Counted from the first letter of the stretch, positions 1 to 9,032 are shown. The stretch is DNA of 64,000 nucleotides from [Empedobacter] haloabium (GCA_008011715.2 CP136508.1:3968001-4032000); one strand, 5' to 3'. Notes: generated from the sequence alone by a model not told the origin. A program made the numbers and translations.

Positions 1-342
1 GCGCACCAGCGGCACGGCGTCCTTGAACGGGATCACGCCGGCGGCCACCAGGGCGGAATATTCGCCCAGGCTGTGACCGGCAACGACGGACGGCACCGGG
101 CCGCCGGCGGCGATCCAGGCGCGGTACACGGCCACCGCCGCCGTCAGCATCGCCGGCTGCGTGTTGGTGGTCAGGTCCAGCTCTTCCTTCGGACCTTCCT
201 CGATCAGCTTGCCGAGGTCGAACTGCAGCGCGTCGGAGGCCTCGGCCACCGTTTGCGCCACCACGGGATTGCCGGCAAAGCCGGCCAGCATCGCGACAGC
301 CTGGGACCCCTGGCCCGGGAATACAAATGCAAATTTGGTCAT
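1..342 (-). CDS. fabD: Malonyl-CoA:ACP transacylase (partial, N-terminal 114 residues)
   Basis: Transfers malonyl from CoA to acyl carrier protein in the cytoplasm, supplying extender units for type II fatty acid synthesis. The N-terminus reads MTKFAFVFPGQGSQAVAML with the family's GQGSQ oxyanion motif, and the nucleophile elbow GHSLGEYS puts the catalytic Ser at residue 91. The gene starts at 342 and runs off the left edge, so its C-terminal two thirds, including the catalytic His, are not visible. It lies downstream of fabH on the same strand, the usual fab cluster order. The 120-bp gap to fabH is longer than the other spacings in the cluster. Confidence 0.97.
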   Translation of the reverse strand, partial: MTKFAFVFPGQGSQAVAMLAGFAGNPVVAQTVAEASDALQFDLGKLIEEGPKEELDLTTNTQPAMLTAAVAVYRAWIAAGGPVPSVVAGHSLGEYSALVAAGVIPFKDAVPLVR

Positions 343-462
343 GTTGTCTCTTTCTGATTAGCGGCGCAAGGCTAACGCGCCCGGCACCGGCGCGGCTACG
401 GCTGGCTGGTAGAACACTAATTCTAAATCGGCGCGCATTGTACACCGCCGCGAGCGCTTTGC

Positions 463-1449
463 TTACATCCGGGCCAGCACCGCGCCCCACGTGAAGCCGC
501 CGCCCACGCCTTCCATCATTACCGTGTGACCCGGCTTGATGCGGCCGTCGCGCACCGCGGCATCGAGCGCCAGCGGGATCGACGCGGCCGACGTATTGCC
601 GTGCTGGTCCACCGTCACCACCATTTTTTCCAGTGGCAGGCCCAGTTTTTTCGCCGTGCCGTTCATGATGCGGATATTGGCCTGGTGCGGGATCAGCCAG
701 TCGACCTGATCGGACGTCATGCCGGCATGGTCCAGCGCTTCGTGTGCGACCTTCTCCAGCACGGACACGGCCAGCTTGAACACGGCCTGGCCGTCCATGT
801 ACAGGAACGCGCTGCCGGCCACGGCGCCGCCGGCCACATTGCCGGGCACCGACAGGATGTCCGCATGGCGGCCATCGGCGTGCAGCTTGCAGGCCAGCAC
901 GCCCGGCTCGCTGGATGCGGTCATGACGACGGCGCCGGCGCCATCGCCGAACAGCACGCAGGTGGTGCGGTCTTCGAAATTGAGGATGCGCGAGAACACC
1001 TCGGCGCCGATCACCAGCACGTTCTTGTGCATGCCGGACTTGATGAAGCTGTCGGCCGACGCCACCGCGTAGACGAAGCCGCTGCAGACGGCCTGCACGT
1101 CCACCGCCGCGCTGTGGTTGCTCATGCCCAGCTTGCGCTGCACGATGCAGGCGGTGCTGGGGAAGCTGCCGAAGAAATCGGGCGTCGAGCTGGCGACGAT
1201 GATCAGGTCGATGTCGTCGGGGCGCAGGCCAGCCATCTCCAGCGCGCGCTGGGCGGCAATCACGCCCAGGTCGGACGACACCTGCTCGGACGCCGCGTAG
1301 TGGCGCGCCTTGATGCCGCTGCGCGACGAGATCCATTCGTCCGACGTCTCGATGCCCTTGGCCGCCAGTTGCTCGGCCAGGTCGAAATTGGTCACACGCC
1401 GTTCAGGCAGGTAGCTGCCGGTACCGATAATTTTGCTGTACAAAGTCAT
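463..1449 (-). CDS. fabH: Beta-ketoacyl-ACP synthase III
   Basis: Condenses acetyl-CoA (or another short acyl-CoA) with malonyl-ACP to start fatty acid synthesis. The 328-residue product has the full Cys-His-Asn triad of the family: Cys122 in AVCSGF, His255 in IPHQAN and Asn285 in GNTSAAS. The C-terminus carries the glycine-rich [10 protein letters not shown]. The frame stays open further upstream, but the ATG at 1449 fits the family N-terminus ([13 protein letters not shown]) and overlaps the plsX stop codon as ATGA, indicating translational coupling. It sits between plsX and fabD as in many proteobacteria. Confidence 0.97.
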   Translation of the reverse strand: MTLYSKIIGTGSYLPERRVTNFDLAEQLAAKGIETSDEWISSRSGIKARHYAASEQVSSDLGVIAAQRALEMAGLRPDDIDLIIVASSTPDFFGSFPSTACIVQRKLGMSNHSAAVDVQAVCSGFVYAVASADSFIKSGMHKNVLVIGAEVFSRILNFEDRTTCVLFGDGAGAVVMTASSEPGVLACKLHADGRHADILSVPGNVAGGAVAGSAFLYMDGQAVFKLAVSVLEKVAHEALDHAGMTSDQVDWLIPHQANIRIMNGTAKKLGLPLEKMVVTVDQHGNTSAASIPLALDAAVRDGRIKPGHTVMMEGVGGGFTWGAVLARM

Positions 1450-2510
1450 GCAGTCTCGTCCGATTTCGTTGCGTTCGGTTGGGGTTCGCGCGGCATCAGC
1501 TCGGCGATCATGTCCGCCAGCTGCTGCTGCACGTCGTTTTTGGCGGCCTCGAAGGCGCGGCGGATGGCCCATTCGAAGGCTTCCGCGTCCGCGCCGCCAT
1601 GGCTCTTGAACACCAGTCCGCGCAGGCCCAGCAGGCTGGCGCCATTGTAGCGCGCGGGATTCAGGCGCTTCGTGATGCGCTTGAGGGCGCTGCGGGCGAT
1701 CACGGCGCCCAGCATCGTCAGCGGCGTGCGCTTGAATTCGGTCGTCAGCACCAGCTTGAAGAAGCGCGCCAGGCCTTCGATGGCCTTCAGGGTGACGTTG
1801 CCGACGAAGCCGTCGCAGACGACCACGTCCGTAGTGCCCTTGAAGATATCGTTGCCTTCGACGTTGCCGAAGAAGTTCAGCTTGCCGCGCTCGTGATCGG
1901 CACGCAGCAGCAGCGACGTGGCCTTGACCACTTCGTTGCCCTTGATGTCTTCCGTGCCGACGTTCAGGAGGCCGATCGTGGGCCGGGCGATGCCTTCCAT
2001 CGCGTGCACCAGCACGGAACCCATGATGGCGAACTGGTGCAGGTGGTGCGGCTCGCAGTCGACGTTGGCGCCCAGGTCCATCACATAGGTGGGCCCGTCG
2101 TTCATGTTCGGCATGATCGTGCAGATGGCGGGACGGTCGACGCCGGCCATGGTTTTCAGCACGTAGCGCGACACGGCCATCAGCGCGCCGGTGTTGCCGG
2201 CCGAGACGCAGGCCTGGGCCTTGCCGTCCTTGACCTGCTCGATGGCCACGCGCATCGAGGAGTCCTTCTTGCGCCGCAGCGCCACTTCCAGCGGGTCGTC
2301 CATCGTCACCTGTTCGGAGGCGTGCAGGATGGACAGGCGCGGATGGGCCTCGGCATGCAGCTTTTTCAGCTCGGCCTTGACGACGTCTTCGAGCCCGACC
2401 AGGGTCAGCTCGGCATCGGGTTCACGTTTCAGGAAGGAGATTGCGGCGGGAATGGTGACAGACGGGCCGTGGTCTCCGCCCATGCAGTCGATTGAGATTT
2501 TGATTGTCAT
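1446..2510 (-). CDS. plsX: Phosphate acyltransferase PlsX
   Basis: Converts acyl-ACP to acyl-phosphate, the donor for PlsY in glycerophospholipid synthesis; a peripheral membrane enzyme. The N-terminus has the family motif [12 protein letters not shown], followed by SAGNTGALM and the region around DLGANVDC. The length of 354 residues is typical. The ATG at 2510 is preferred over a TTG three codons upstream because it gives the standard [12 protein letters not shown] start; neither has a strong Shine-Dalgarno. It overlaps fabH by 4 nt and follows rpmF, from which it is separated by a possible terminator hairpin. Confidence 0.96.
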   Translation of the reverse strand: MTIKISIDCMGGDHGPSVTIPAAISFLKREPDAELTLVGLEDVVKAELKKLHAEAHPRLSILHASEQVTMDDPLEVALRRKKDSSMRVAIEQVKDGKAQACVSAGNTGALMAVSRYVLKTMAGVDRPAICTIMPNMNDGPTYVMDLGANVDCEPHHLHQFAIMGSVLVHAMEGIARPTIGLLNVGTEDIKGNEVVKATSLLLRADHERGKLNFFGNVEGNDIFKGTTDVVVCDGFVGNVTLKAIEGLARFFKLVLTTEFKRTPLTMLGAVIARSALKRITKRLNPARYNGASLLGLRGLVFKSHGGADAEAFEWAIRRAFEAAKNDVQQQLADMIAELMPREPQPNATKSDETA

Positions 2511-2594
2511 TGCGGGCAAAGAAGCAATTCCGGCGACAACGCCAGAGCCTGCGGGTGTTCAGTTACACGCCGATAGAAAGCGGCGGGGGAAAAG

Positions 2595-2637
2595 AAAAAG
2601 CGGCGCCACGTCAGTTTCACTGCGTCGCACCGCTTTT
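2595..2637 (-). terminator. Hairpin with T tract between rpmF and plsX
   Basis: Read on the minus strand, AAAAGCGG pairs with CCGCTTTT across a 27-nt interior, and the 3' arm runs into TTTTTCTTTT. This is the form of an intrinsic terminator or attenuator downstream of rpmF. It could separate rpmF-yceD expression from plsX-fabH-fabD or act only partially. No expression evidence is available. Confidence 0.4.
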
Positions 2638-2664
2638 GGTCTTTTGCCGGACAAAAAACGTCGA

Positions 2665-2847
2665 TTACTCGTCGTTCTTGGTCTTCAGCACTTTGCGACC
2701 ACGGTAGAAGCCGTTCGGGCTGATGTGGTGACGCAGGTGGGTTTCGCCGGTCGTCGGCTCGACGGCCAGGTTTGGCGCAACCAGGAAATCGTGCGAACGG
2801 TGCATGCCGCGCTTCGATGGGGACTTCTTGTTCTGTTGAACTGCCAT
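2665..2847 (-). CDS. rpmF: 50S ribosomal protein L32
   Basis: Small basic protein of the large ribosomal subunit. The 60-residue product starts [20 protein letters not shown], the invariant L32 opening, and ends with a lysine-rich tail. As in most betaproteobacteria, the zinc-ribbon cysteines found in some other L32 proteins are absent. The gene lies between yceD (upstream) and plsX (downstream), a conserved arrangement linking ribosome and lipid synthesis genes. An AGGAGT ribosome binding site precedes the start. Confidence 0.98.
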   Translation of the reverse strand: MAVQQNKKSPSKRGMHRSHDFLVAPNLAVEPTTGETHLRHHISPNGFYRGRKVLKTKNDE

Positions 2848-3040
2848 GATGACTCCTAATACTTAAGTTCTAAAATTTTAACACAAACGATCCGCAAAAC
2901 GATGCGAATCGAGTATCCCAGCGGCAATCGCTTGCCGAACCGTGACTGCCTGCTGCTCTACTGCTAAATGCCATACCCGCAGCCCGCCTGGCACGTTTTT
3001 CTTTGCCTTCTTGCGAAGGCGGTACTGCACACTACAAAAC

Positions 3041-3538
3041 TTATGATTTCTTGAGCTCACGCAGAGCTTCAAACGGTGATTTCTTTTCGCTCTTGACCGA
3101 GTCGAGCAGCGCCGTATCGGGGCAGGTCTCGTGCTTCGGTGCTTGCGGCAAGGCCAGCAGGGCCTCGTCTTCAATCAGGTCCATCAGGTTCATGGAACGG
3201 GTGCCGACGATGACGTCGATCGTCTCGTCGTCGATGATCTCTTCGATCTCGTCGGCGTGGGCATCGCTCTCGCCCAGCATCAGCAATGTCGCGGAGTCGA
3301 TCTCGTACGCGAACGGGGTCAGGCAGCGCTGGCACGTCAGTTGCACGGTACCGGCAACGGACAGGCGCATCTGCGGGAACCCCTGCTTGCTCGTGCCGCC
3401 TTCGGCACGCCACGTGATGGCGCCCGACTTGTCGGCGCAATCGCGGGACAGGCGTTCCATTTCAGCCACCGGCGTGACGCCTTCGCGCGTGCTGTTGGTC
3501 CGACAGAATTCAAAGGCGTCGATCACAAGAGCATTCAT
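3041..3538 (-). CDS. yceD: YceD family protein (DUF177, 23S rRNA accumulation protein)
   Basis: A 165-residue YceD/DUF177 protein. E. coli YceD is implicated in 23S rRNA accumulation, but its molecular role is not settled. Visible landmarks are the central VQLTCQRCLTPFAYEID segment with its CxxC pair, the acidic stretch DAHADEIEEIIDDETIDV, and the C-terminal PFEALRELKK typical of the family. It is immediately upstream of rpmF, the standard position, and diverges from maf across about 200 bp that should hold both promoters. Confidence 0.93.
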   Translation of the reverse strand: MNALVIDAFEFCRTNSTREGVTPVAEMERLSRDCADKSGAITWRAEGGTSKQGFPQMRLSVAGTVQLTCQRCLTPFAYEIDSATLLMLGESDAHADEIEEIIDDETIDVIVGTRSMNLMDLIEDEALLALPQAPKHETCPDTALLDSVKSEKKSPFEALRELKKS

Positions 3539-3744
3539 TGGCTAAAATTTCCCTAGAAAACCTGCGATAATAACAGGGTTTTCAACGCCGCGTCAAAGAC
3601 TTGGCCGTTTTTACGACCCTTCGACATGATTGGCCGTTGGTAAACTGCACGGCTCATGCTCGGCCGACTCACAGCCGACTCACAGCCAAATCACGGCGCA
3701 CAGAGCATATAACAATTCGTGGCCCGTCGCCATAAAAACTTTCC

Positions 3745-4353
3745 ATGAACCCAACGCCAGTCTCCACCCACGCTCCCCTGATCCTTGCCAGCAGCTCCAC
3801 CTACCGCCGCGAACTGCTGCAACGCCTGCGCCTGCCGTTCACCGTGGACGTGCCCGCCATCGACGAAAGCCCCCTGCCCGGCGAAACGCCATCCGCCACC
3901 GCGCTGCGCCTGGCGCGCGAGAAAGCCGCCGCCGTGGCGGCGCGCCATCCCGGCAGCCTCGTCATCGGCTCCGACCAGGTCGCCACCTTGGACGACGCCC
4001 AGATCGGCAAGCCCGGCAGCCACGCCGCCGCCCTGGCGCAGTTGCAAGCCATGCGCGGACGCGAAGTGGTGTTCCACACGGCGCTGTGCCTGGCCGATGG
4101 CCGCGATGGCAGCTTCCAGGTGGAAGACATCCAGACGATCGTAAAGTTCCGCGATCTGCCCGATACTGAGCTCGATGCCTACCTGCGCATCGAGCAACCG
4201 TACGACTGCGCCGGCAGCGCCAAGAACGAGGGCCTGGGCATCGCCATCCTGGAACGGATCGACTCGACCGACCCGACCGCGCTGACGGGCCTGCCCCTGA
4301 TCGCCTTGACCGGCATGCTGCGCCGCGCCGGCATCACCTTCTTCCAACAATAA
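3745..4353 (+). CDS. Maf-family nucleoside triphosphate pyrophosphatase, YceF type
   Basis: Predicted house-cleaning hydrolase that cleaves modified nucleotides to monophosphates. In the YceF subgroup the preferred substrate is 7-methyl-GTP. The 202-residue product opens with LILASSSTYRRELLQRL, the phosphate-binding Ser/Arg motif, and has IGSDQVA with the catalytic Asp near residue 75. The YceF subgroup is inferred from SSTYRR and from the position next to yceD-rpmF-plsX, as in E. coli. The first eight residues vary in this family, so the start is probable rather than certain. The methylase gene follows after 15 bp. Confidence 0.92.
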   Translation: MNPTPVSTHAPLILASSSTYRRELLQRLRLPFTVDVPAIDESPLPGETPSATALRLAREKAAAVAARHPGSLVIGSDQVATLDDAQIGKPGSHAAALAQLQAMRGREVVFHTALCLADGRDGSFQVEDIQTIVKFRDLPDTELDAYLRIEQPYDCAGSAKNEGLGIAILERIDSTDPTALTGLPLIALTGMLRRAGITFFQQ

Positions 4354-4368
4354 GAGAGCACCATTTCC

Positions 4369-5106
4369 ATGCCAGGCACGCTTTACCTGATTCCCAATAC
4401 GCTGGGCGAGACCGTCTCGCTGGACCACGTCATTCCCACCCACGTGCAGGCGACGACGGCGCAGCTGACGCATTTCGTCGCCGAGAACGCCAAGACCGCG
4501 CGCGCCTTCCTGAAGCTCGTCAACGCGGCGCACCCGCTCGTCGTACCCCTGCAGCAGATCGCCATCGCCGAACTGAACGTCAACACCAGGGCGGACGCGC
4601 TGGCCGGCCTGCTGGCGCCGCTGCGCGCGGGGCATGACGTCGGCCTGCTGTCCGAAGCGGGCGTGCCGGCCGTGGCGGACCCGGGCGCCGACCTGGTACG
4701 GCTGGCGCACAAGGAAGGCATTCCGGTGCGGCCGCTGGTCGGGCCGTCGTCGCTGCTGCTGGCCGTGATGGCAAGCGGCCTGAACGGGCAAAGCTTCGCG
4801 TTCAACGGCTACCTGCCGACCGACGCGGCGGCGCGCACGAAACGCCTGCGCGAGCTGGAGACGCGCTCGCGCCAGGAAAAGCAGACACAGTTGTTTATCG
4901 AGACGCCGTATCGCAATGGGCAGATGCTGGAGGCGCTGGTGTCCAGCTGCCAGCCCGGCACCTTGATCTGCGTGGCCACCGACATCAGCCTGGCGACCGA
5001 GACCATCCGCACGCGGACGGCGGCGCAGTGGCAGGCGGAGCTGGGCGCTGGCCGGGCGCCGGATTTTCACAAGAAGCCGACGGTGTTCCTGTTGCTGGGG
5101 CAGTGA
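4369..5106 (+). CDS. SAM-dependent tetrapyrrole-methylase-family methyltransferase (RsmI-like)
   Basis: A 245-residue member of the tetrapyrrole/SAM methylase fold, related to RsmI, which methylates 16S rRNA C1402. Visible motifs are GTLYLIPNTLGE at the N-terminus (usual form LYIVATPIGN), LLSEAGVPAVADPG and GPSSLLLAVMASGLNGQSFAFNGYLP. It is shorter than RsmI (about 286 residues) and the PNTLGE variant marks a separate subgroup, so target identity is uncertain. It follows maf closely and is probably co-transcribed with it. A large inverted repeat lies directly after the stop. Confidence 0.85.
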   Translation: MPGTLYLIPNTLGETVSLDHVIPTHVQATTAQLTHFVAENAKTARAFLKLVNAAHPLVVPLQQIAIAELNVNTRADALAGLLAPLRAGHDVGLLSEAGVPAVADPGADLVRLAHKEGIPVRPLVGPSSLLLAVMASGLNGQSFAFNGYLPTDAAARTKRLRELETRSRQEKQTQLFIETPYRNGQMLEALVSSCQPGTLICVATDISLATETIRTRTAAQWQAELGAGRAPDFHKKPTVFLLLGQ

Positions 5107-5109
5107 GGC

Positions 5110-5204
5110 TGGGGTCTGTCCCAGCAGGGGACTGACCCCGAAGTTCCGCCGAATCCGTCGAAACACCCAACTTCGGGGTCAGTCCCCGTTGGGGACAGAC
5201 CCCA
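5110..5204. repeat. Long inverted repeat of the GGGGTCAGTCCCC family between convergent genes
   Basis: Arms at 5110-5145 and 5169-5204 are 36 nt each and complementary except for four central bases. Each arm is itself a small palindrome of the form GGGGTCTGTCCC-N4-GGGGACTGACCCC. The element fills the gap between two genes that converge on it. Related units recur at 16404-16515, 45846-46033 and 59276-59340, which identifies it as a dispersed repeat family rather than a private hairpin. A role as bidirectional terminator or REP-like element is an inference from position and structure. Confidence 0.9.
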
Positions 5205-5206
5205 GG

Positions 5207-6490
5207 TCAGCGCTTGACCGGCTCCGCGATGGCCACGCGATATTCGTCGACCCACTCGTAAGCCGCCAGCTGGCAGGCATACAGCTCCGCCGGCGACAGC
5301 TTCAGGGCGTGCAGCAGCGCCGTCAGCTCCGGTCCCTCTTGCGCGCGCTCGACCATCTCGATCAGCTTCAGCGCCGCGCCATACTGGCCGGTGCGGTGCA
5401 GCAGCGCATCGCGCACTTCGTCCAGCACGTTGACGCTGCCCAGGATTTCCGACATTGCGACGGAGAACAGCGTGTCCATCAGCGACATGATGCCGACGGT
5501 GAAGCCGATGTCGGCGCTGATGCGCTCGCCCGGCTGCAGCTTTTCCAGCAGCAGCTCCATCGTCTTGCCGCGCGTCGTCGCCAGTTGCAGCAGCGGCGAG
5601 TCGTACTGCTGCCCTTTCACGTACAGCAGGATCTGCAGCCAGCGCTGCAACTGGCGCCGGCCCAGCACGATCAGCGCGTGGGCCACGGAATTGATGCGGA
5701 AACGCGCACCCACCGCCGGCGTGTTCACCAGGCGCAGCAGATTCAACGTGATCAATGGGTCGAGCTTGACGCTGCGTTCGATGTCGCGCTGCTCGGCATC
5801 GCTGTTCAGCAGGTCCAGCAGTTGCAGGATCGCCAGCTGCGACGGCGCGATCTTCTTGCCCGACAGGATGACGGGCTTGGCAAAATAATAGCCCTGGAAA
5901 TATTCGAAGCCCAGGTCCAGGCACTGGCGAAACTGGTCGTGTGTCTCCACCTTCTCGGCCAGCAGCTTCTGGTTCGGGCTGCGCAACGAGCGCGTCAGGG
6001 CCGCCAGCGCGTCCGGCGCCAGTTGCTGGATGTCGACCTTGATGATGTCCATCAGCGGCTGCAGCTTGCGCAGGCTTTCGCTGGCGCCGCCCACGTCGTC
6101 CAGCGCGAACTTGAAACCGGCCTGGCGCAGTTCGGCCAGGCGCGCCAGCACGTCCGGCGTGGGCTCGACCGTTTCCAGCACTTCCAGGATCACCTTGTCG
6201 TTCGGCAGGAAGCGGATGAAGTCGCTCATCAGCCCTTCCGTGTCGACATTGACGTAGGCCAGCTGGTCGCCCACCACCTGCTCCATGCCCAGCTCGGACG
6301 CGTGGGCGATGACGGAAGCGGTGGCCGCCGTGCCATCGGTGAATTCCGCGCCATCGCATTCGGCGTTACGGTACAGCAGCTCGTAGGCGACGAGCCGCTG
6401 GTTGCGATTCAGGATGGGCTGCCGTGCCAGGAAAAAATTATTGGCGAACGGCATGGGAATGGCGGCTTCCGGGCGTGCGGCCATGGTCAT
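5207..6490 (-). CDS. EAL/HDOD (YuxH-type) signalling protein with degenerate EAL motif
   Basis: A 427-residue protein combining an N-terminal EAL-like domain (about residues 15-205) with a C-terminal HDOD domain. The start reads FFLARQPILNRNQRLVAYELLYR, where the catalytic EAL is ELL, as is usual in this class. Cyclic-di-GMP hydrolysis is therefore unlikely and a scaffold or binding role is more probable. The HDOD part includes LKLDPLITLNLLRLVNTPAVG. The ATG at 6490 has AGG eight bases upstream; a GTG one codon earlier is possible. It is monocistronic, convergent with the methylase gene. Confidence 0.88.
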   Translation of the reverse strand: MTMAARPEAAIPMPFANNFFLARQPILNRNQRLVAYELLYRNAECDGAEFTDGTAATASVIAHASELGMEQVVGDQLAYVNVDTEGLMSDFIRFLPNDKVILEVLETVEPTPDVLARLAELRQAGFKFALDDVGGASESLRKLQPLMDIIKVDIQQLAPDALAALTRSLRSPNQKLLAEKVETHDQFRQCLDLGFEYFQGYYFAKPVILSGKKIAPSQLAILQLLDLLNSDAEQRDIERSVKLDPLITLNLLRLVNTPAVGARFRINSVAHALIVLGRRQLQRWLQILLYVKGQQYDSPLLQLATTRGKTMELLLEKLQPGERISADIGFTVGIMSLMDTLFSVAMSEILGSVNVLDEVRDALLHRTGQYGAALKLIEMVERAQEGPELTALLHALKLSPAELYACQLAAYEWVDEYRVAIAEPVKR

Positions 6491-6553
6491 CACACTTACC
6501 TGCTTGAGTACAATCCTCTAGGTTACCGTGATATAGCAAAGATGGCAACATCT

Positions 6554-7615
6554 TTATGGTTTCTTGCTCCCCGTCGGGCGTGCGCCGGCGGGCCGCCGGG
6601 TCGTCGCACCGGGGCTGCCCGGCCGGCCCGACGCCGGACGTGCCCCTGGCATGCGCAGCGAACCCTGGCGGCTCGGAACGCTGCCCGGGCGCGGCTCGGC
6701 GGCATGCGCCGGCGCCTTGCGCGGTGTGGCGGCGTCGCCACTTTCCAGCGTAAACGAGGCGCCCTTGTCGCGCCCCAGCGCCTGCACCAGGTAAGGCATC
6801 ACCTGCTTCAGCACGGGTTCGAGCGTGTACGGCGGGTTCAGGATGAACATGCCGCTGCTGTGCAGGCCGAAGCCGTCCGGGCCCGGCGTGGAGACCGTCA
6901 GCGTGACGTTCAGCCAGCTGCCGGCCGGCAGGTGCTTCAGTTTTTCCGAGAAGTTGCGTGCCTCGATGCGCTGCAGCACGGGATACCAGATCGCGTACAT
7001 GCCGGTCGGGAAGCGTTTCAACGCGTCGCCCAGCATGTCGATGACCTTCTTGTAGTCCTGTTTGTCCTCGTAAGGCGGGTCGCACAGCACCAGCGCACGG
7101 CGCGACGGCGGCGGCAGCAGCGCGCGCACGCCGAGGAAACCGTCGGCCTTGTTGACGATCACGCGCTTGCCGCGCGTGGTGGGACGGTGCCCCTGTGCGG
7201 CCTGGTGCGCTTCGAGTTTGCGGAAGTTCTCGTCCAGCAGTCGCGCGTCGGCCGGGTGCAGCTCGAACAGGCGCAGGCGGTCCATCTCGCGCGCCACCTG
7301 CTCGGCGCAGTAGGGCGAACCGGGGTAATAGCGCATCTTGCCGCTGGGGTTCATCGCCTTGACCAGGTTGACATAGTCGGCCAGCGGCGGCGGCAGGTCG
7401 GTGCGGTCCCACAGCGGCCCGATGCCGGTGTCGAATTCCGCGTTCTTCGTGGCCTGCGCGCTGTCCAGCGCATACACGCCGGCACCCGCATGGGTGTCGA
7501 TGTAGCTGTACGCGACATCCTTCTGGTTCAGGTATTGCAGCAGCTGGATCTGGACGAAGTGCTTCAGGACGTCGGCGTGATTGCCGGCATGGAAGGCGTG
7601 GCGGTAACTGAACAT
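6554..7615 (-). CDS. rlmJ: 23S rRNA (adenine(2030)-N6)-methyltransferase RlmJ with extended C-terminus
   Basis: Methylates A2030 in 23S rRNA using SAM. The N-terminus MFSYRHAFHAGNHADVLKH is the family signature, SYIDTHAGAGVY the SAM-binding loop, and LCDPPYE (residues 178-183) the catalytic DPPY motif. Recognisable homology ends near residue 285. About 65 further residues form a low-complexity Pro/Arg/Gly/Ser tail, making the protein 353 residues against about 280 in the family. The tail is basic and could bind RNA, or may result from loss of an earlier stop codon. A perfect 22-bp inverted repeat lies upstream. Confidence 0.93.
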   Translation of the reverse strand: MFSYRHAFHAGNHADVLKHFVQIQLLQYLNQKDVAYSYIDTHAGAGVYALDSAQATKNAEFDTGIGPLWDRTDLPPPLADYVNLVKAMNPSGKMRYYPGSPYCAEQVAREMDRLRLFELHPADARLLDENFRKLEAHQAAQGHRPTTRGKRVIVNKADGFLGVRALLPPPSRRALVLCDPPYEDKQDYKKVIDMLGDALKRFPTGMYAIWYPVLQRIEARNFSEKLKHLPAGSWLNVTLTVSTPGPDGFGLHSSGMFILNPPYTLEPVLKQVMPYLVQALGRDKGASFTLESGDAATPRKAPAHAAEPRPGSVPSRQGSLRMPGARPASGRPGSPGATTRRPAGARPTGSKKP

Positions 7616-7679
7616 GGCTTTCTTTCGGTGATTCGAGGCGCCATTATCCCAGAGAATTGACCGCGGCTGCCGAACCCAT

Positions 7680-7732
7680 GGTGTCGGCCACCGGTTTGCG
7701 GGTCGAAGAGCCGCAAACCGGTGGCCGACACC
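7680..7732. repeat. Perfect 22-bp inverted repeat
   Basis: The arms GGTGTCGGCCACCGGTTTGC(GG) at 7680-7701 and its exact complement at 7711-7732 surround a 9-nt loop. It lies between the end of the isocitrate-lyase-like gene and the start of rlmJ, both on the minus strand. It lacks a clear T tract on either side. It may terminate the upstream unit or belong to a second dispersed repeat family. Confidence 0.9.
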
Positions 7733-7743
7733 GGGCGTCTACT

Positions 7744-8958
7744 TCAGGCGACGCGCTGCACCCCGCCGCACTGCTCGGCGGCAGCGGCAACACCGCTCAC
7801 GGCCTGCGTGACGGCATCGAAGTAGCCCGTGCCCAGCTCGCGCTGGTGCCGGGGCGACGTGAAGCCGCGTCCGGCCGCGGCGAACTCGGCCTCCTGCAAC
7901 GCCACGAAGGCCGGCAGGTGGCGTCGTGCGCAGCCGTGCGCCAGGTCGAACATGCCGTGATTGAGCGCATGGAAACCCGCCTCGGCGATGAACTGGAAGC
8001 GGTAACCCATCGCGCCCAGCTCTTTCTGGAAGCGCGCGATGGTGCCGTCGTCCAGGTGCTTCTTCCAGTTGACGGACGCCGAGCAGTCATACGCCAGCAG
8101 CTTGCCGGGAAAGCGCGCCTGCACGGCCTCGGCAAAGCGCTGCGCCCCCGCCAGGTTGGGCCGCGGGCTTGCGCACGAGACGATGTCGGCATAGGGCGCA
8201 CAGGCGACGGCGCGCGCGATGGCCTGCTCGATGCCGGGACGCACCCGGTGGTAGCCCTGGACGGTGCGCTCGCCGGTGCAGAACGGCCGGTCGGCCTCGT
8301 CCACGTCGCAGGCCAGCAGGTCGGCCACGTGCGCATGCGTGCGTGCGATCAGCACGGTTGCCGTGCCCATCACGTCCGCGGCCAGGCGCGCCGCGCACAG
8401 CCTTTCCACCGCCTGCCGGGTGGGTACCAGCACGTCGCAGTGGCGCGCGGCCGCCAGGCTGTCGTCGACGTGGACGCCGGCCGCGCCTGCCTCGACCAGT
8501 GCCTTCACCAGTTCGAACGCGGCGGGCACGCCGTCCGCCTGCGCCTGCGCCACGACGGGCGCGAGGAAGTCGAAGTCGTCGCGCCCCTCGGCCCACTGGA
8601 TCTGGTCGGCGCGGCGCAGCGTGTCGTTGATGCGCGTGACGACCGCCGGCGCCGCGCTGGCCGGGTCGAACGGGTCCGGGCCCAGCGCGCCGCCGACGTG
8701 GATCGCCTGCAGGCCGGCCATCACCTGCTGCACGGCCTGGTGACCCGTCAGCGCGCCCAGCGCCGTGACGAAGGGTTCGCGCTGGACCAGCTGCCACAAG
8801 CTGGCGGCGCCCCGATGCGCCAGCGTGTGCTCGACCTGGACGGAGCCGCGCAGCCGTACGACGTCCTCGGCGGTGTGGCTGCGCCGAATGCCGGCCCAGC
8901 GCGGATTGCCCGCCCAATCGTCCCGCAGCGCCGCTGCCTGCTGCTCGCGCGTTGCCAT
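7744..8958 (-). CDS. Isocitrate lyase paralogue lacking the signature loop
   Basis: A 404-residue member of the isocitrate lyase/PEP mutase superfamily, most like true AceA: DDWAGNPRW, LRGSVQVEHTLA, PFVTALGALTG, RRADQIQWAEG, ARLAADVMG, GERTVQGYHR and ELGTGYFDAVTQ are all retained. The active-site region is not. The signature KKCGHMGGKVLVPT is reduced to ARHCDVLVPT at residues 171-180, the SGW segment is shortened near residue 88, ARTDAEAA has become ARTHAHVA, and VWCET has become VSCAS. Normal isocitrate cleavage therefore looks unlikely. The ATG at 8958 has AGGAG six bases upstream. It lies downstream of the MFS and RraA-like genes; a GTCTTATATAAGAC palindrome lies 75 bp before the start. 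Confidence 0.85.
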   Translation of the reverse strand: MATREQQAAALRDDWAGNPRWAGIRRSHTAEDVVRLRGSVQVEHTLAHRGAASLWQLVQREPFVTALGALTGHQAVQQVMAGLQAIHVGGALGPDPFDPASAAPAVVTRINDTLRRADQIQWAEGRDDFDFLAPVVAQAQADGVPAAFELVKALVEAGAAGVHVDDSLAAARHCDVLVPTRQAVERLCAARLAADVMGTATVLIARTHAHVADLLACDVDEADRPFCTGERTVQGYHRVRPGIEQAIARAVACAPYADIVSCASPRPNLAGAQRFAEAVQARFPGKLLAYDCSASVNWKKHLDDGTIARFQKELGAMGYRFQFIAEAGFHALNHGMFDLAHGCARRHLPAFVALQEAEFAAAGRGFTSPRHQRELGTGYFDAVTQAVSGVAAAAEQCGGVQRVA

Positions 8959-9032
8959 GCTGTTCTCCTGTGCTCGAATAAGTCGGATCCGTGTCCAGTT
9001 CATCATAACCGCGCAAACACGCTGGCACGACA

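Noticed and set aside
2878..3174. 98-codon minus-strand frame between yceD and rpmF
   Set aside because: It overlaps the yceD 3' end in another frame and shows no similarity to known families.
5189..7660. 823-codon open frame on the plus strand
   Set aside because: It is antisense to the EAL/HDOD and rlmJ genes, is rich in Arg, Gln and His, and shows no family motif. It is a GC-driven shadow.
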